A stretch of 64,000 nucleotides of DNA from positions 124,001 to 188,000 of the forward strand of contig CAJOIF010000001.1 in NCBI GenBank assembly GCA_905234765.1, written 5' to 3'. The stretch comes from an uncultured Bacteroidales bacterium (lineage in GTDB: Bacteria > Bacteroidota > Bacteroidia > Bacteroidales > F082). Each line of letters starts with the position of its first letter. Positions within the stretch are counted from its first letter, which is position 1. The position numbers were made by a program, and so were the translations under genes. The notes below the pieces were generated by a model, which saw nothing but the letters and a program-made list of their open reading frames with translations, did no database searches and was not told the DNA's origin. Positions 1 to 8,656 of the stretch are shown here, piece by piece.

Positions 1-604
1 CATTTTCTGGTTCTTGCAGAATCAGTTTTTCCAATTCGGCGATGACTTTTTTGCTGTCGCCCTGTTGTTTGAAAATGTTGAGACGCTGTTCGGTAATTAC
101 TTCATTCTGACCAATTTGCGTTTCCAGCACCTCCATTTTGGCCAAAGCCTTGTCATATTGTTCAGTGATGAGGTAGGCGTCTATCAATTCGCTGAGCAAC
201 TCTATGTCGTCGGGGTATTTTTCCGTCAGTTTTTCATACAGATGGATATAGTCGTCGTATTGCTCCAAATTGCGATAGAATTGTCCCAAACGCAGTTGAT
301 ACCACTTGTTTTCGGGGTCGGTCTCAACGGCTTTTTGGATCATATTGAAGGCTTCCTCGATGCGTCCAGCAGTGGCGTATTGCACACTCAACTCAAACAT
401 GGAGGCGGCATCGTCGGGCATATAACGCAAGGCCTGCTCGAAGTTGCGGATAGCACCTTCCGTGTCCTCGCGGTACTTGCTTTGCAAGCCATTGGAAAAA
501 TAGGTGGCGTTCTTCTTGACATCCACTTGCGCCCAAGCGGAGGCACAACACAAGACAAAGAAAAAGAAGAATATAGTCCTTTTATCGTCATGGCGGAGGA
601 ACAT
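1..604 (-). CDS. TPR-repeat secreted protein, 3' end beyond the window
   Basis: The gene reads leftward and is cut by the window edge, so only about the first 200 residues are visible. After a short basic start comes a hydrophobic, Phe-rich stretch (about residues 10-25) ending in SAWAQ, which looks like a signal peptide. The rest is helical TPR-like sequence (for example NFEQALRYMPDD, AFNMIQKAVETDP, LYEKLTEKYPDD), so the protein probably acts as a periplasmic or envelope scaffold. It lies downstream of dut. The order flippase-dut-TPR is familiar from other Bacteroidales, which supports the assignment. The chosen ATG (604) lies inside a dispersed palindrome (585-674). No other start is close to the signal peptide except an in-frame ATG at 701, which would add the whole repeat to the protein. 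The start is therefore uncertain. Confidence 0.75.
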   Translation of the reverse strand, partial: MFLRHDDKRTIFFFFFVLCCASAWAQVDVKKNATYFSNGLQSKYREDTEGAIRNFEQALRYMPDDAASMFELSVQYATAGRIEEAFNMIQKAVETDPENKWYQLRLGQFYRNLEQYDDYIHLYEKLTEKYPDDIELLSELIDAYLITEQYDKALAKMEVLETQIGQNEVITEQRLNIFKQQGDSKKVIAELEKLILQEPEN

Positions 605-674
605 CCGCCATCTCACACGCCGCAAGAGACTCCTTTTCGGCGTAAGAGATTGCGGGTCAAGCCCGCAATGACGA
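585..674. repeat. Composite palindromic dispersed repeat, copy 1
   Basis: The ends are inverted (TCGTCATGGCGG on the left, CCGCAATGACGA on the right). Inside are three hairpins: GGCGGA/TCCGCC, CGCCG/CGGCG and TTGCGGG/CCCGCAA. The 18-base core CGTAAGAGATTGCGGGTC and the end GCCCGCAATGACG recur at 33476-33510. The element covers the 5' end of the TPR gene. Confidence 0.8.
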
Positions 675-723
675 TCCACGGTAGTATGGGTGTTTCTCAT
701 TAGAGTAATGGTTATTATGGTTG

Positions 724-1161
724 TCAGTGTTTCCCCGTATGTCCGAAACCACCGGCACCGCGTTCAGTCTCTGAAAGCGTCTCCACCTGCACAGTCTCGG
801 CTTGTTCGCATTTGGCGAAAACCATCTGTGCGATACGGTCACCGCTGTTGATGACAAAAGCCTTGTCGGACAGATTAATAAGGATGACACACACTTGTCC
901 GCGATAGTCTGCATCCACGGTACCAGGGCTGTTAAGCACGGTGATGCCGCTCTTGATGGCCAAGCCACTGCGGGGCCGCACCTGTCCTTCGTAACCCTCT
1001 GGGATTTCCATATAGAGACCCGTAGGCACCAAGGTACGTTGCATGGGCTCAAGAGTGACTGGGCCTTCGGGCAGGAAGGCGCGAAGATCCATGCCAGCGG
1101 AGTTCTCGGTCTCGTATGTCGGTAGGGGATTATTCGATGTGTTGACGATTTTGACTTGCAT
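724..1161 (-). CDS. dut: dUTP diphosphatase
   Basis: Hydrolyses dUTP to dUMP and pyrophosphate, keeping uracil out of DNA and supplying dUMP for thymidylate synthesis. The 145-residue length is typical of trimeric dUTPases and all five motifs are present: AGMDLRA (22-28), RPRSGLA (62-68), [11 protein letters not shown] (80-90, catalytic Asp region), RIAQMVF (about 109) and the Gly-rich C-terminal [10 protein letters not shown]. The ATG at 1161 is used; an upstream TTG codon would add only two residues. It starts 2 bases after the stop of the flippase gene and is followed by the TPR gene, so the three are probably cotranscribed. Confidence 0.97.
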   Translation of the reverse strand: MQVKIVNTSNNPLPTYETENSAGMDLRAFLPEGPVTLEPMQRTLVPTGLYMEIPEGYEGQVRPRSGLAIKSGITVLNSPGTVDADYRGQVCVILINLSDKAFVINSGDRIAQMVFAKCEQAETVQVETLSETERGAGGFGHTGKH

Positions 1162-1163
1162 AA

Positions 1164-2669
1164 TCAATTCTTTTTCAATATTTTACTATTCACAATGTTT
1201 ACCACTCCCTTCACCAAATCTTTCTCCATCCAACAGATGAAGGCGAAGAAGACAATAAGCAAAGCGGTATTGACCACTAAAGTCCAAGTTGTGCTTTCAA
1301 AGTGGATATACTTTTGTACAAAAAACAGACCAATGGCAAGGGCAAAATAGATGAAAGCGGATTTCAAATTATAGGGTATCGGAGCTTTCTTCTGGCCGAC
1401 GAAATAAGACAACACCATGCAGGTACCATAGCCCGCAAAACCGCCCCATGCGCAAGCCATGTAGCCGTATTTCGGAACGAAGATGAAGTTGATGGCAAGC
1501 AACACTATGCAACCGATGGCAGAGAAGATGGCACCCCACCAAGTCTCATCGATGAGTTTGTACCAGAATGAGAGGTTGAAGTAGATACCCATGAAAATCT
1601 CGGCCATCATCACGATGGGCACCACACGCAAACCGTCCCAATAGTCGCTCTTGATGATATGCCGCAGGATAGGCATGTACATCACCACGGCGAGGAAAGC
1701 CAACAAGGTAAAAATGATGAAATACTTCATCACCTTGGCTTGGGCTTCCTTGTCAGCATTGTCGCGCTTGCCACCGAAAACGAAAGGCTCATAGGCATAG
1801 CGGAAGGCTTGGGTAATCATCGCCATAATCATTGCAATCTTTACGCAAGCACCATAGATGCCTAACTGCACATCACCTTCTTCGCCAGGAACAATGAAAC
1901 GATAGCATATCTTGTCGGCAACTTGGTTGAGAATGCCAGCCAAACCTAACAGTAATAGTGGCCAGGTGTAGCGCAGCATCTGTTTCAACATATCACGGTC
2001 GATACCAAAACGCAACTTCTTGATTTCAGGGATAAAACCAAAGGTAATCAAGCCCGTGCAGATAAGGTTGACAATGAAGATATAGCCGACTTGATAGCTG
2101 TTTTCATACCAACCCATTAAGGCTGGATGGCTTTCTTTCAGACCAGGTGCCACCAAGAAAATGAACAAGTTCAGGCCGATATTGAGGAAGATGAACAACA
2201 ACTTTAGTGCAGCGAACTTGATGGCATTGTTCTCATAGCGCAGGCGGGCAAACAAGATGGCTTGGAAGGCATCCAAGGCCACTATGATGGCCATGATTTC
2301 GACAAACTCGGGGTGGGTGGCATAATGCAAGGCATTGGAGATGGGCTTCAAGAAAACGCTGACCAAAACCACAAACAGCAACGAAACCAATCCCACGGCC
2401 AAACCAGAGGTCGAAAAAGCTTTGTTGGGGTCAACACCTTCTTTGTTGGAAAAACGGAAAAATGTAGTCTCCATGCCGAAGGTCAGTATGACAAGGAGCA
2501 AGGCTGTATAAGCGTACAAATTGGTCACGATGCCGTAACCGCCCGATTCTGCCGCGATTTTATAGGTATACAACGGCACCAGCAGGTAGTTCAAGAACCT
2601 GCCGATGATACTACTCAAGCCATAAATGGCGGTCTGTTTCGCAAGTGAGCCTAATCTGTTCTCTGCCAT
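1164..2669 (-). CDS. Polysaccharide/oligosaccharide flippase (Wzx/MATE-like)
   Basis: A 501-residue integral membrane protein with about 12-14 hydrophobic helices spread over its length. The N-terminus ([24 protein letters not shown]) is typical of the polysaccharide biosynthesis (MVF/Wzx) superfamily. It probably moves a lipid-linked glycan across the inner membrane. No glycosyltransferases are adjacent, so the substrate cannot be named. It lies between the CotH gene (11 bases upstream) and dut (2 bases downstream) in one minus-strand run. Alternative: a lipid II flippase of the same superfamily, which is less likely because the usual mur neighbours are absent. Confidence 0.88.
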   Translation of the reverse strand: MAENRLGSLAKQTAIYGLSSIIGRFLNYLLVPLYTYKIAAESGGYGIVTNLYAYTALLLVILTFGMETTFFRFSNKEGVDPNKAFSTSGLAVGLVSLLFVVLVSVFLKPISNALHYATHPEFVEIMAIIVALDAFQAILFARLRYENNAIKFAALKLLFIFLNIGLNLFIFLVAPGLKESHPALMGWYENSYQVGYIFIVNLICTGLITFGFIPEIKKLRFGIDRDMLKQMLRYTWPLLLLGLAGILNQVADKICYRFIVPGEEGDVQLGIYGACVKIAMIMAMITQAFRYAYEPFVFGGKRDNADKEAQAKVMKYFIIFTLLAFLAVVMYMPILRHIIKSDYWDGLRVVPIVMMAEIFMGIYFNLSFWYKLIDETWWGAIFSAIGCIVLLAINFIFVPKYGYMACAWGGFAGYGTCMVLSYFVGQKKAPIPYNLKSAFIYFALAIGLFFVQKYIHFESTTWTLVVNTALLIVFFAFICWMEKDLVKGVVNIVNSKILKKN

Positions 2670-2680
2670 GATTGATATTT

Positions 2681-4714
2681 CTACTTCAACGTCACTTTAC
2701 CCGTTATTATTGTACCATCCGCGTCTTGCATCTTCAGCAGATACAGCCCCAAAGGAAGCCTGGTGATATCAAGCTCGAAACCTGATTGTTCAGGAGCAAA
2801 CGTTACCACAGTATTACCCATCATATCAATGAGTTGCCCCATAACGACCACGCCTGACACTTCAATATGGACTACGCCGTTAGTAGGATTGGGATAAATG
2901 CTAATACTTTGATTATTAGCGATTTCATTGATATGATACAAATCATAGCCTATCGTCCAATTCTCGGGCAAACTATTGTCGGAACCAAGATCTTTCAGTT
3001 CGAGGTAAGGGCCGTTTCCGTCAGCTTCCATAGGCCATGGCAAAGTGTCGGAGTAATGCACTTGGTCTATGACATTGCCCCAAGCGTCCGCCAGCACAAG
3101 GTTCTCCGACTTGTTGGAAAGCTTGCGGGTGTATTGCCCGAATGGGGCGGTGTTATAATACTCCATAAACATCAACGAATCAGAGCAAAGCACAATGGCT
3201 TCATGACCTTGGATGTGGGCGTTGTCAGGAAACACGTAGGAAAAGCCCAACTCACGAAAATACACACCTGTCAAATCCACCTCCTCATCGCCGTTGTTGG
3301 TGATTTCGATAAACTCAAAACGGTCGCCATCAATACCCCAGTAATCCATTGGGTGATAATGGATTTTGGAGATGACCAACGGCGGTAAGCCAACGTCGGA
3401 GCAACCTTGGTAGGAGCCGATGTTTTGGTTCAGCCAGTTGGTGCGTTGTTGGAGCCAATTCTTCATATCATTCACATACTGCGCATGTTGCGACATTTGG
3501 TTCCAGCGTTGGTTGTCACGAGCGACGGCTTCCGAAATCAACGCATCAATCTCATCAATACGTGAACAGACGAATTCGTAATTCAGGGGTTGCCCTGGTT
3601 CCGTCAATTCAAACCATCGTTTAGATAGATAGCAACGGAACAGGTCGGTATCAAACAAGTCTTTCCAAAACTTTGGGCCGTTGTTGTCTTGGTTGTTGAA
3701 CTGCCACACATCGTATCTGCTGCGGTTGCCGAAAGCGTCATACCCATAGGCCAGGTTATAATCCCACACAGGGCCAGCCCTTAATTTACCGCAACAGTCC
3801 TTGTGGAAAAAGGTGCTGAACGAGTATACGTCGACATTGGAAGCATACTCCGCAATCATCATGAAGTCGATGAAAGAAGCAATATCGATGACCGAAGGAA
3901 TACCTGATGAAGCGGAGGTGTTGTGTTGGTTGGCAACGGAAGCGAGGCTGTTAAACACGTTGTGGATATAATTTTTTTGGGTGTTGGTAACGTCAGCAGG
4001 CTTGGGGTAATGGAGGATGAAATCCGTGCTGCTGCCGCCCCACCAGCCACCGCCACCGTAGCCTTGCATGGTCCAAGCCACAGGGTCGCCGCCAGTGGTC
4101 TTGTCGGCTTTGACAATGTAGCCGCCCGTCACCTCGGGATACTGGTTGCAGGTTTCATCCATCTTCTCGATGTTGACACGACCTTTGTCGGGCTTGATCT
4201 TCTCCATAAAGACATACAGGCCCTTGTAGTCACCGTTGATGACTACTTCGCAATACATGCTACGCGATGCATATTGTCCAATGCGGTTTGAAAGCTCGTA
4301 GGCCAGCACATCTCGCATTCCTGTCTGGTCGAAAGCCAAAGAGTTGAGAATCCAGTCGTTCTCCTCGGGCATACCAAAGATGCTGACATTGTTGTTCGTA
4401 ACGTTGTCGTCCTGCAAGGTCCCCAAACCATATGGTTTTTTATTGAAATTCTGCGAGCTACTGCCCCGTCGTTCGATGCCGATGCGTCCGTCGTAGTTGA
4501 GAAATTCGGGGGTGTCGATATCTGCCAAATAGTTGCGGGAACCGTCCTGATGCCAAATGATCTTCATTGTGCCAAGAACTTTGGGTTCGTCTGGGATGTT
4601 GGCACCGTTGTCGGTCTCAATGACTACGATGGGCAAATTGCTGTCAGTGAAATTCTGTGCCGTGACAGACAACGAAAACAAAACCAATAAAACTGCTAAT
4701 ATATTCTTATTCAT
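2681..4714 (-). CDS. CotH-kinase family secreted protein with lamin-tail domain and T9SS sorting signal
   Basis: About 677 residues. It begins with a signal peptide (MNKNILAVLLVLFSLSVTAQ). A CotH-like domain follows (about 60-430), with the family signatures RRGSSSQNF, DWILNS, RDVLAYEL, Y.GLYVFMEKIK and GPVWDYNLAYG. Next is a lamin-tail/LTD beta-domain (about 450-580, around EFIEITNNGDEEVDLTG). The end is a type A T9SS C-terminal domain (IYPNPTNG ... GLYLLKM). CotH proteins of spore coats are protein kinases; related secreted bacterial proteins are mostly uncharacterised. The sorting domain predicts export through the type IX system and anchoring at the cell surface. ATG 4714 is chosen because the signal peptide starts there; the 21 upstream residues overlap the preceding gene. 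The 10-base gap to the upstream secreted protein suggests an operon. Confidence 0.9.
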   Translation of the reverse strand: MNKNILAVLLVLFSLSVTAQNFTDSNLPIVVIETDNGANIPDEPKVLGTMKIIWHQDGSRNYLADIDTPEFLNYDGRIGIERRGSSSQNFNKKPYGLGTLQDDNVTNNNVSIFGMPEENDWILNSLAFDQTGMRDVLAYELSNRIGQYASRSMYCEVVINGDYKGLYVFMEKIKPDKGRVNIEKMDETCNQYPEVTGGYIVKADKTTGGDPVAWTMQGYGGGGWWGGSSTDFILHYPKPADVTNTQKNYIHNVFNSLASVANQHNTSASSGIPSVIDIASFIDFMMIAEYASNVDVYSFSTFFHKDCCGKLRAGPVWDYNLAYGYDAFGNRSRYDVWQFNNQDNNGPKFWKDLFDTDLFRCYLSKRWFELTEPGQPLNYEFVCSRIDEIDALISEAVARDNQRWNQMSQHAQYVNDMKNWLQQRTNWLNQNIGSYQGCSDVGLPPLVISKIHYHPMDYWGIDGDRFEFIEITNNGDEEVDLTGVYFRELGFSYVFPDNAHIQGHEAIVLCSDSLMFMEYYNTAPFGQYTRKLSNKSENLVLADAWGNVIDQVHYSDTLPWPMEADGNGPYLELKDLGSDNSLPENWTIGYDLYHINEIANNQSISIYPNPTNGVVHIEVSGVVVMGQLIDMMGNTVVTFAPEQSGFELDITRLPLGLYLLKMQDADGTIITGKVTLK

Positions 4715-4724
4715 ACTTTTACGT

Positions 4725-5441
4725 TTACTTCCAAAACTGCCACCATTTCTTCTGTCGGCCTTCGACCACTCTCGCATAACGGTTTCGCGACTGACGTATG
4801 GTGGAGAACTTAGTCACGCTTCCTGCTTTCAGGTTGCGGACGTGAGAGCGCGAGGCCACAAAGCCGTTCTCATCGGTGTCGTCAATTTTGCCGTACTTGT
4901 TTTTCTTCGAAGCAAAAACCATCACATTATCGACATACCAACTGTTGACATAGGCACCATCACCCGTGAAATAGAGGCAAAACTGAGGCTCTTTGGTTGT
5001 CCATTCTTCCATATCGAAAGTGAGCAGATATTGGCTTTGGGCAATGCTGCCATGCACCGTATCTTCCCAAATGCTCTCCCAATTCTCGCCGTCCTGCGAG
5101 ATGCCGATACCAATTTGCACGTCCACATCGCCTTTCGTGGCTTCAAGGGCGTGATTGAACTGGAAATTAATGAAGTCGTATTTCCCTAACTCCACGATGG
5201 GCGTCACAAGACGCGTCGTGCCGTGGAAATTAAAGTCGGGATACATCTGCATCTCGCGCGCCTTGCCGCCGGCGTATGCCGTATTGGAGACATACCACAC
5301 CACCCAGTCGTCGCCCGTCGCATCCCAGCCCTCTTCGAGCCAAGGGTTGAAGAAGCCCTCGCACAACACCACGTCGCCCTGCTGTGCAAAAAGTGGAGAG
5401 GCGAACAAGATGGCAAACAGTGTGAGTAAACGAGGTTTCAT
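4725..5441 (-). CDS. Secreted beta-sandwich protein of unknown function
   Basis: A 238-residue protein with a signal peptide (MKPRLLTLFAILFASPLFAQ). The body, with GFFNPWLEEGWDATGDDW, FNHALEATKGDVDVQIGIS and the terminal NSWYVDNVMVF, resembles the choice-of-anchor J/MAM-like jelly-roll domains common in T9SS cargo. About 50 basic residues follow, ending QKKWWQFWK; this tail is not a recognisable sorting domain. It is the first gene of the minus-strand run and has its own -7 box at 5460-5467. It may work with the CotH protein just downstream, an inference from the 10-base spacing only. Confidence 0.7.
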   Translation of the reverse strand: MKPRLLTLFAILFASPLFAQQGDVVLCEGFFNPWLEEGWDATGDDWVVWYVSNTAYAGGKAREMQMYPDFNFHGTTRLVTPIVELGKYDFINFQFNHALEATKGDVDVQIGIGISQDGENWESIWEDTVHGSIAQSQYLLTFDMEEWTTKEPQFCLYFTGDGAYVNSWYVDNVMVFASKKNKYGKIDDTDENGFVASRSHVRNLKAGSVTKFSTIRQSRNRYARVVEGRQKKWWQFWK

Positions 5442-5459
5442 CAACAATCGATTTGGCTA

Positions 5460-5467
5460 CAAAGGTA
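5460..5467 (-). promoter_or_regulatory. -7 promoter box for the 5441-724 operon
   Basis: On the minus strand the sequence is TACCTTTG, a full match to the Bacteroidota TAnnTTTG box, 19 bases before the ATG. Confidence 0.65.
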
Positions 5468-5507
5468 GGAAAATTTCGGGAGTTTGGGCTTGTTTTGGGC
5501 TTTTTAT

Positions 5508-5515
5508 TATTTTTG
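5508..5515 (+). promoter_or_regulatory. -7 promoter box for radA
   Basis: TATTTTTG matches TAnnTTTG. The 5533-5600 palindrome lies between it and radA, so the transcript leader would contain that hairpin. Confidence 0.55.
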
Positions 5516-5532
5516 TGGCCGTTAAGACAGGT

Positions 5533-5600
5533 GACACGAGACTGCGAGACACGAGACGTGGCAGCAATGACTCGCGTCTCGCGTCCTGAAGTCTCGCGTC
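5533..5600. repeat. GACRCGAGAC-type palindromic repeat, copy 1
   Basis: Two imperfect inverted arms of about 25 bases, beginning GACACGAGACTGCGAGAC and ending GTCTCGCGTC, flank a short spacer. Related copies lie at 33525-33560 (one arm) and 34309-34372. Confidence 0.85.
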
Positions 5601-5613
5601 AAAATTATTAATT

Positions 5614-6987
5614 ATGCCCACAAAAGAGAAAACCGTCTTTTTCTGCAAGGAATGCGGCAACGAGTCGCCGAAATGGTTCGGAAAATGCCCCGCCTGCGGT
5701 GCGTGGAACACCTGCGAGGAATCGACCGTCGTCACGGGAAAGGAAGCCAAGTCCGTGAAAAAAAACATCGAATTTGAGAGCCAAAGCCTTCCTTTGCCCA
5801 TCAAGGAAATCACCAACGCCAAGGAACAACGCATCATTTTGCCCTACGAGGAACTCAACCGCGTGCTGGGCGGCGGCTTGGTGCTCGGCTCGCTCATCCT
5901 TGTGGGTGGCGAACCCGGCATCGGAAAGTCGACCTTGCTCTTGCAGACGGCCTTGCAACTCGCTGGCAGAAAGGTGCTTTACATTTCCGGAGAGGAGAGT
6001 CAAACCCAAATCAAGATGCGGGCCGAGCGCATCGGCATCCACAACACCGACTGTCTCGTACTCACCGAAACCAACACGCAGGAAATCCTGAAGCACTTCA
6101 AAAACGTGCAGCCCGACATCGTGGTGGTGGATTCCATACAGACTTTGGAATCGCCTTACGTGGATGCCGCAGCAGGAAGTATTTCGCAAATCCGTGAGAC
6201 CGCTGCCGAAATGAACAAGATAGCGAAAGCCTATCAAGTGCCAGTGTTCCTTATCGGCCATATCACCAAGGACGGCAGCATCGCCGGACCGAAGATTTTG
6301 GAGCATATCGTTGATACCGTCTTGCAGTTCGAGGGCGACCGCCATTATGGTTTCCGCATCTTGCGCACCATCAAGAACCGCTTCGGGTCGGCCTCCGAGT
6401 TGGGCATCTTCGAGATGAACGCTACCGGCCTTCGCGAGGTGACCAATCCCAGCGAAATCCTGCTCTCGCAACGCGATGAGGAAGTGAGCGGCATCGCCAT
6501 CGCAGCCACCATGGAAGGCCAACGCCCCATGCTCATTGAAACGCAGGCTTTAGTGAGCAGTGCAGCCTACGGTACCCCACAACGTTCCGCCACGGGTTTC
6601 GACATCCGCAGGATGAATATGCTGTTGGCCGTGCTTGAAAAGCGCGCTGGTTTCCGACTCTCAATAAAAGACGTGTTCTTGAACATCGCTGGCGGCCTAC
6701 ATGTTGACGACCCAGCCATTGATATGGCCGTCATCGCAGCAGTGCTTTCTTCGAATGCCGACATTCCCATTCCTTCGCGCTATGCCTTTGCCGCCGAAGT
6801 AGGTCTTTCAGGCGAAATCCGTGCTGTGACTCGCATCGAAACCCGCATTGCAGAGGCTGACAAGTTAGGCTTTGAGAAGATTTTTGTCTCGAAATACAAT
6901 GCCAAGGGATTGGATACCAAGCGGTTTAAGATAGAGATTGTTCCTGTGGGGTCGGTTTATGAGTTGGGGTCGGAGTTGTTTGGGTGA
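5614..6987 (+). CDS. radA: DNA repair protein RadA/Sms
   Basis: A branch-migrating ATPase that helps RecA process recombination intermediates. At 457 residues it has the full family layout: an N-terminal C4 zinc finger (CKEC at 11-14 and CPAC at about 27-30), a RecA-like ATPase with Walker A GGEPGIGKST near residue 98, the RadA-specific KNRFG motif near 254, and a C-terminal Lon-like domain including a GLHVDDPAIDMA segment. It is monocistronic or the first gene of its unit, with a promoter box at 5508. A long open frame antisense to it is a codon-composition shadow. Confidence 0.97.
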   Translation: MPTKEKTVFFCKECGNESPKWFGKCPACGAWNTCEESTVVTGKEAKSVKKNIEFESQSLPLPIKEITNAKEQRIILPYEELNRVLGGGLVLGSLILVGGEPGIGKSTLLLQTALQLAGRKVLYISGEESQTQIKMRAERIGIHNTDCLVLTETNTQEILKHFKNVQPDIVVVDSIQTLESPYVDAAAGSISQIRETAAEMNKIAKAYQVPVFLIGHITKDGSIAGPKILEHIVDTVLQFEGDRHYGFRILRTIKNRFGSASELGIFEMNATGLREVTNPSEILLSQRDEEVSGIAIAATMEGQRPMLIETQALVSSAAYGTPQRSATGFDIRRMNMLLAVLEKRAGFRLSIKDVFLNIAGGLHVDDPAIDMAVIAAVLSSNADIPIPSRYAFAAEVGLSGEIRAVTRIETRIAEADKLGFEKIFVSKYNAKGLDTKRFKIEIVPVGSVYELGSELFG

Positions 6988-7015
6988 TGAGTACTTGACC
7001 AAAAGGAAAAGTTTA

Positions 7016-7023
7016 TAATTTTG
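7016..7023 (+). promoter_or_regulatory. -7 promoter box for the 7099 lipoprotein gene
   Basis: TAATTTTG, with a TTG (6995-6997) about 20 bases upstream as a plausible -33 element. Confidence 0.55.
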
Positions 7024-7098
7024 CATTGTCTTTCCAAAAAAGGAAAAACTAAAATAACAAACTAGAAGTTGCGCCCGACACGTATTAGGGATAATAAA

Positions 7099-7446
7099 AT
7101 GAAAATCAGACTCAAATTGATTGCAATGCTGTTTTGCATGGTTGGTTTTGTAACACTCTCGTCTTGCTCAAAGGAAGAAAACAACAGTTTGATTGTGGGC
7201 ACTTGGGAATGTACTTACAGCAATGACGGAGGAGGCACTGGATTCCATTGGATTTTCCAGTCAGACGGAACTTTCGTTACTGATGACCCCATAGACGAAA
7301 TGTGTGGAATAGAGACCTCTTATAAAGTGCGTGACAATAAATTGACACTTGCTGGTATTATTGTTTATACGATTGACAAATTAACGGAAACAGAATTGGA
7401 AGTGACCTCTTTTGAAGATGATGTCTATCATTTTATCAAACAGTAA
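7099..7446 (+). CDS. Small lipocalin-like lipoprotein
   Basis: A 115-residue protein with a lipoprotein signal peptide: a basic start, a hydrophobic core and the lipobox TLSSC (Cys near residue 23). The mature part is short and has the LIVGTWECTY and W.FQSDGTFV pattern seen in small lipocalin-like lipoproteins of Bacteroidota. It is probably anchored in the outer or inner membrane facing the periplasm; its function is unknown. ATG 7099 is chosen because the signal peptide begins there. It converges on the beta-flower gene and ends at a shared terminator (7482-7514). Confidence 0.75.
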   Translation: MKIRLKLIAMLFCMVGFVTLSSCSKEENNSLIVGTWECTYSNDGGGTGFHWIFQSDGTFVTDDPIDEMCGIETSYKVRDNKLTLAGIIVYTIDKLTETELEVTSFEDDVYHFIKQ

Positions 7447-7481
7447 CACTTGATTGTTTTTCCACTCACACCATAATGCAA

Positions 7482-7514
7482 AAACGCCTGCCAAAGTATT
7501 CCCGGCAGGCGTTT
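7482..7514. terminator. Bidirectional terminator hairpin
   Basis: A perfect 11-base stem, AAACGCCTGCC / GGCAGGCGTTT, with an 11-base loop lies between convergent genes. T-rich sequence follows it on the plus strand and A-rich sequence flanks it on the other side. Confidence 0.85.
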
Positions 7515-7537
7515 CGCTTTTGTCTCTCATTATGCAG

Positions 7538-7954
7538 TTAGTAGAACGGGAAGAAAAAGAAATAAGCGGCCACCCACTCTCGTTTGATACCTGCGGCCTT
7601 GCCGATGCTGGAACCAGAGCTGTTGCGCACCGTGCCATCGCTCTCCACCTTGCCGATGCTAGAGCCTGAACTGTTGCGTACCGTGCCGTCTTTGTCCAGT
7701 TTACCGATACTCGAGCCGGAACTATTGCGGATGGTACCATCGCTGTCAATCTTGCCGATGCTGGAGCCGGAACTATTGCGGATAGTGCCATCGCTGTCGA
7801 ATCGGCCGACGCTGGAACCGCTGGAATTGCGGATAGTACCGTTACTCTCAATCTTTCCACAGCTCGAACCGCTGCTGTTGTACACGATCTGCGCCATCGC
7901 GCCAGATGCCATCATGATGGCTATAGCCAAAAACAAAACTCGTAGTGTTTTCAT
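7538..7954 (-). CDS. Secreted 17-residue-repeat protein (5-fold beta-flower type)
   Basis: A 138-residue protein: signal peptide ending GAMAQ, then five complete 17-residue repeats (consensus NSSGSSIGKIDSDGTIR) and a sixth partial copy, then a short aromatic end FFFFPFY. Identical architecture is known in Bacteroidota under the name 5-fold beta-flower protein (recalled name, not searched). Each repeat probably forms one blade or petal of a closed beta fold. Its biological role is unknown. ATG 7954 is chosen over a start 19 codons upstream because the signal peptide begins there and the longer frame runs through the promoter box (7986-7993). Confidence 0.85.
   Translation of the reverse strand: MKTLRVLFLAIAIMMASGAMAQIVYNSSGSSCGKIESNGTIRNSSGSSVGRFDSDGTIRNSSGSSIGKIDSDGTIRNSSGSSIGKLDKDGTVRNSSGSSIGKVESDGTVRNSSGSSIGKAAGIKREWVAAYFFFFPFY
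7625..7879 (-). repeat. Five tandem 51-bp coding repeats
   Basis: The units encode the 17-residue petals of the beta-flower protein. They differ mostly at silent or conservative positions, which suggests selection for the protein repeat rather than recent DNA slippage. Confidence 0.85.
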
Positions 7955-7985
7955 TTTCTTATGCTTAATAGTTGATAAAGTGATA

Positions 7986-7993
7986 CAAAAGTA
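7986..7993 (-). promoter_or_regulatory. -7 promoter box for the beta-flower gene
   Basis: TACTTTTG on the minus strand, 31 bases before the ATG. Confidence 0.6.
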
Positions 7994-8032
7994 GTAAAAA
8001 AACAACAACAATCATTCCAAACGAAAAATGAC

Positions 8033-8040
8033 TATCTTTG
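8033..8040 (+). promoter_or_regulatory. -7 promoter box for ruvC
   Basis: TATCTTTG, 13 bases before the ruvC ATG, implying a very short leader. Confidence 0.65.
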
Positions 8041-8053
8041 CAAAAAATACGGA

Positions 8054-8638
8054 ATGACCCAAGAAAAAATCATATTAGGCATCGACCCTGGCACAATGGT
8101 GATGGGTTACGGTGTCATCCGCGAACAAGGAAAGCAGTTGGAACTCCTCACGATGGGCGTTATCAACTTGAAAAAGCTGGAGAACCAGGCACTCAAACTG
8201 AAGAAAATCTTTGAGCGGGTGCTGGAAATCATCAACGAGTACCATCCTGATGAGTTGGCTATTGAGGCACCGTTTTTCGGGAAAAATGTGCAGTCGATGC
8301 TGAAGCTGGGGCGTGCACAAGGCGTGGCCATGGCCGCTGCGCTCTATCGTGACATTCCTATCTTCGAGTACTCGCCCAAGACCATCAAGCAAAATATCAC
8401 GGGCAACGGCAACGCCTCGAAAGAACAGGTGGCCAAGATGGTGCATTTCATTTTGAAAACCGACGAAAACCCACAGTTTTTTGACGCTACCGATGCCGTG
8501 GCCGCTGCCGTCTGCCATTCCATCTCAAAGGGCAAGGACGTGAACTACACCAAACATACCACTGAAAAAGCCAAGGCACACCGCAAGCCCGACTGGAGCC
8601 AATTCATTGCCGAGAATCCCAACCGCGTAAAGTCTTAA
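8054..8638 (+). CDS. ruvC: Crossover junction endodeoxyribonuclease RuvC
   Basis: Resolves Holliday junctions by paired nicks. The 194-residue protein has the RNase H-like fold signatures: GIDPG with the first catalytic Asp (D11), the AIEAPFFGKN block with the catalytic Glu near 71, and DATDAVAAAVCH with the C-terminal acidic residues near 145-148. The C-terminus extends a little past the usual core with a basic tail. ruvA and ruvB are not nearby. The next gene starts 18 bases downstream. Confidence 0.97.
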   Translation: MTQEKIILGIDPGTMVMGYGVIREQGKQLELLTMGVINLKKLENQALKLKKIFERVLEIINEYHPDELAIEAPFFGKNVQSMLKLGRAQGVAMAAALYRDIPIFEYSPKTIKQNITGNGNASKEQVAKMVHFILKTDENPQFFDATDAVAAAVCHSISKGKDVNYTKHTTEKAKAHRKPDWSQFIAENPNRVKS

Positions 8639-8656
8639 AACCCTTATCTTTGCACC

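Noticed and set aside
5608..6522. 304-codon open frame antisense to radA
   Set aside because: radA is intact and conserved; the antisense product has no family features.
7625..7879. Regular 51-bp repeats considered as a CRISPR array
   Set aside because: They are contiguous, have no variable spacers and code for a periodic protein.
7583..7994. Open frame opposite the beta-flower gene with its own repeats
   Set aside because: Its periodicity is a reflection of the repeats on the other strand; no signal peptide or promoter.
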